Source of the DNA: Desulfobulbaceae bacterium
GTDB taxonomy: Bacteria > Desulfobacterota > Desulfobulbia > Desulfobulbales > Desulfobulbaceae
DNA length: 7,673 nucleotides
Assembly (NCBI GenBank): GCA_027011235.1
Contig: JALVAI010000290.1
Span: forward strand, 1 to 7,673
Reading direction: 5' to 3'
Under the pieces are notes generated by a model that was given only the letters and a program-made list of their open reading frames with translations, was not told the DNA's origin and did not search any database. Position numbers and translations under genes: made by a program. Each line of letters opens with the position of its first letter. The stretch's first letter is position 1. Positions 6,819 to 7,673 of this stretch are shown in pieces.

Positions 6819-7223
6819 GTGAAACAGACTTCTGCCCAGGCGGAACATATCCCGGAAAAGAAATATTTTCGGATTGGTGAGGTCAGCAGGATTGTTGGCG
6901 TTGATACCTATGTTCTGCGTTACTGGGAAACGGAGTTTCCCCGGGTACGACCCCATCGTGCCAAATCAAAACAACGATTATACAGGAAAAAGGACGTAGA
7001 GCAACTGCTGTATATCAAAAAGCTGCTCCATGATGAAGGCTATACGATTTCCGGAGCACGCAAGGTGTTGGAGAACCGGTACCGCTCTGAAGGCAGTCGT
7101 GGTCGGCCGGTTGCTGACCCCGGGCAAGGGAGCGAAAAGGGAGAGCGGCATACCCTGGAAAAGTTGAGCCTTATAAAAAATGAGTTGCAGGATATCTTGC
7201 AAAAGGTCGGATTTGAGAAATAG
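6819..7223 (+). CDS. MerR-family transcriptional regulator, MlrA-like, no metal site
   Basis: Probable DNA-binding regulator; its target is unknown. It has 134 residues with a winged-helix MerR domain at about 16-86: YFRIGEVSRIVGVDTYVLRYWETEF is the helix-turn-helix, followed by the wing (RPHRAKSKQRLYRKKDV) and the helices ending GYTISGARKVLEN. A charged, probably disordered stretch (about 90-110) leads to a C-terminal helix (LEKLSLIKNELQDILQKV) suited to dimerisation. There is no cysteine in the protein, so it cannot be a metal sensor of the MerR, CueR or ZntR type, and no drug-binding domain is present. In-frame TGA 6798 limits the start; GTG 6819 is chosen, with GAGGA (6803-6807) 11 nt upstream, rather long. 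Location after pheT-ihfA is a pattern I recall from deltaproteobacteria. It may regulate the cluster, but nothing in the sequence proves it. Confidence 0.88.
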   Translation: MKQTSAQAEHIPEKKYFRIGEVSRIVGVDTYVLRYWETEFPRVRPHRAKSKQRLYRKKDVEQLLYIKKLLHDEGYTISGARKVLENRYRSEGSRGRPVADPGQGSEKGERHTLEKLSLIKNELQDILQKVGFEK

Positions 7224-7388
7224 CCGTCATCATGAGTTGACATTCTGGGGATTAGCAGGTAAATAAAAAAGTTCGTTACCAATACTCCAGAGATAATATC
7301 TGGCAACCACATGATGGTGGACTTGGAAAGGAGACCAGGAAAAAACTCCTGGTCCCATGATCACCTTTGCTGGAACATAAAATATGAT
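7224..7388 (+). other. Gene-free 165-nt interval with tandem hairpins before tRNA-Pro
   Basis: No supported reading frame occurs here; the longest small frame from ATG 7311 runs into the tRNA. It contains three consecutive hairpins: CCAGA/TCTGG (7287-7291/7299-7303), CCAC/GTGG (7307-7310/7317-7320) and the strongest, GACCAGGA/TCCTGGTC (7333-7340/7347-7354) with loop AAAAAC. None is followed by a T-tract. The likely uses are the 3' end of the merR transcript, a structured tRNA precursor leader, or a small RNA; the sequence does not decide between them. Confidence 0.4.
7237..7265 (+). promoter_or_regulatory. Possible sigma-70-type promoter for the tRNA-Pro transcript
   Basis: A perfect -35 hexamer TTGACA (7237-7242) is followed after 17 nt by TAAATA (7260-7265), which matches only three of six -10 positions. 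It lies 14 nt after the merR stop and would give a leader of roughly 115 nt before the tRNA, which RNase P and other nucleases would remove. The poor -10 keeps confidence low; readthrough from the upstream operon is the alternative. Confidence 0.3.
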
Positions 7389-7465
7389 CGGAACGTGGCC
7401 TAGCCTGGTAAGGCGCTTGACTGGGGGTCAAGAGATCGGAGGTTCAAATCCTCTCGTTCCGACCA
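7389..7465 (+). tRNA. tRNA-Pro, anticodon GGG
   Basis: Complete 77-nt tRNA with encoded CCA. The acceptor stem CGGAACG (7389-7395) pairs perfectly with CGTTCCG (7455-7461), followed by discriminator A and CCA (7462-7465). The C1-G72 end pair and A73 are typical of bacterial tRNA-Pro. The D arm is GCCTAGCCTGGTAAGGC. The anticodon stem CTTGA/TCAAG encloses the loop CTGGGGG, with anticodon GGG at 7423-7425 reading CCC and CCU. The T arm is GGAGG-TTCAAAT-CCTCT. There is no long variable arm. A terminator begins 7 nt after the CCA, so the tRNA is the last gene of its transcript. Confidence 0.97.
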
Positions 7466-7472
7466 GAAAACT

Positions 7473-7504
7473 AGGGGATACGCTTTTGGCGTATCCCCTT
7501 TTTT
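7473..7504 (+). terminator. Strong intrinsic terminator after tRNA-Pro
   Basis: An 11-bp perfect stem, AGGGGATACGC (7473-7483) with GCGTATCCCCT (7489-7499), encloses a TTTTG loop and runs straight into a T-tract (7499-7504). It should end the tRNA-Pro transcript and any readthrough from the pheST-ihfA-merR operon, separating them from the next gene. A short A-run (7467-7470) on the other side gives at most weak activity in the reverse direction. Confidence 0.92.
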
Positions 7505-7512
7505 AGCAACAT

Positions 7513-7540
7513 TTGCCAGATCCGACCGGAGCCATAAAAG
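7513..7540 (+). promoter_or_regulatory. Possible promoter for the exported-protein gene
   Basis: TTGCCA (7513-7518, five of six -35 consensus bases) and TAAAAG (7535-7540, four of six -10 bases) are 16 nt apart, just after the terminator. The next gene needs its own promoter because the terminator separates it from upstream genes. Transcription would begin near 7547, leaving a very short leader before ATG 7561. Confidence 0.35.
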
Positions 7541-7560
7541 ACAGGGCCGAGTTCTTCCGG

Positions 7561-7673
7561 ATGCAGACACCTCTCCCGCCCATATTGCGTTTTTTCATTT
7601 TTATCTTCCTGTTGTTCGGGAGCGTTTTGCTCTCATCTTTTTCCCTCTCCCTTGCCGCCGACGGCATTTATTC
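7561..7673 (+). CDS. Exported protein of unknown function, N-terminal fragment
   Basis: Only 37 complete codons are in the window; the frame runs off the 3' edge. The start ATG 7561 is followed by a classic Sec signal peptide: short N-region with one Arg (MQTPLPPILR), hydrophobic core FFIFIFLLFGSVLLSSF, and an A-type cleavage site near SLSLAA|D (about residues 32-33). No cysteine follows the core, so it is not a lipoprotein. The mature protein begins DGIY. Many deltaproteobacterial periplasmic proteins, including some lytic transglycosylases, start with a similar 'IY-YVD' repeat, but too little is visible to name a family. The ribosome site is weak (GAG at 7549-7551). The frame is open back to TAG 7504, with TTG 7513 as a less likely alternative start. 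A strong terminator upstream makes it a separate unit. Confidence 0.65.
   Translation, partial: MQTPLPPILRFFIFIFLLFGSVLLSSFSLSLAADGIY

Noticed and set aside
7357..7380. Seven-codon leader peptide starting ATG 7357
   Set aside because: The SD-like AAAGGAG is 23 nt away, too far, and the frame has no run of regulatory codons.
7389..7504. tRNA-Pro as an integration site for a mobile element
   Set aside because: No integrase, duplicated tRNA 3' end or foreign gene is visible next to it; the downstream repeat is a plain terminator.

Overview
This window looks like a conserved housekeeping translation cluster from a Gram-negative bacterium, most likely a deltaproteobacterium (Desulfobacterota, possibly Desulfobulbales-like). 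I infer this from gene order and protein sequence, not from a database match. The order is thrS (3' part), infC, rpmI, rplT, pheS, pheT, ihfA, a MerR-family gene, tRNA-Pro(GGG), then the start of an exported protein. The pheT-ihfA-merR junction and the four-cysteine insert in PheS fit this assignment. Every gene lies on the + strand, and I see no mobile element, CRISPR array, integrase or broken gene.

Positions 1-2043 hold the C-terminal three quarters of threonyl-tRNA synthetase and initiation factor IF3. The infC reading frame begins at an AUC codon (1498) behind a perfect AGGAGG. Choosing the first standard start codon (GTG 1612) would wrongly remove 38 residues of the IF3 N-domain. Positions 2044-2286 are a 243-nt leader before rpmI with several hairpins and possible long-range pairing next to the rpmI ribosome-binding site. 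It is a good candidate for an L20-type autoregulatory operator. rpmI and rplT (bL35, bL20) follow.

Positions 2938-6474 encode the two subunits of phenylalanyl-tRNA synthetase. pheS starts 7 nt after rplT without a convincing Shine-Dalgarno sequence, which suggests translational coupling and leaves no room for an enterobacterial pheM-type attenuator. ihfA begins on the base after the pheT stop codon, and a cysteine-free MerR-family regulator follows 53 nt later.

Positions 7224-7388 contain no gene but three small hairpins and a possible promoter ahead of tRNA-Pro(GGG), which is complete with encoded CCA and ends at a strong intrinsic terminator (7473-7504). A possible promoter and the first 37 codons of a protein with a signal peptide close the window.

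Together the genes supply translation initiation (IF3), large-subunit assembly (bL20, bL35), tRNA charging (Thr, Phe), a proline tRNA and a nucleoid protein. I found no undescribed defence or metabolic system. The points most worth checking are the regulatory RNA structures.
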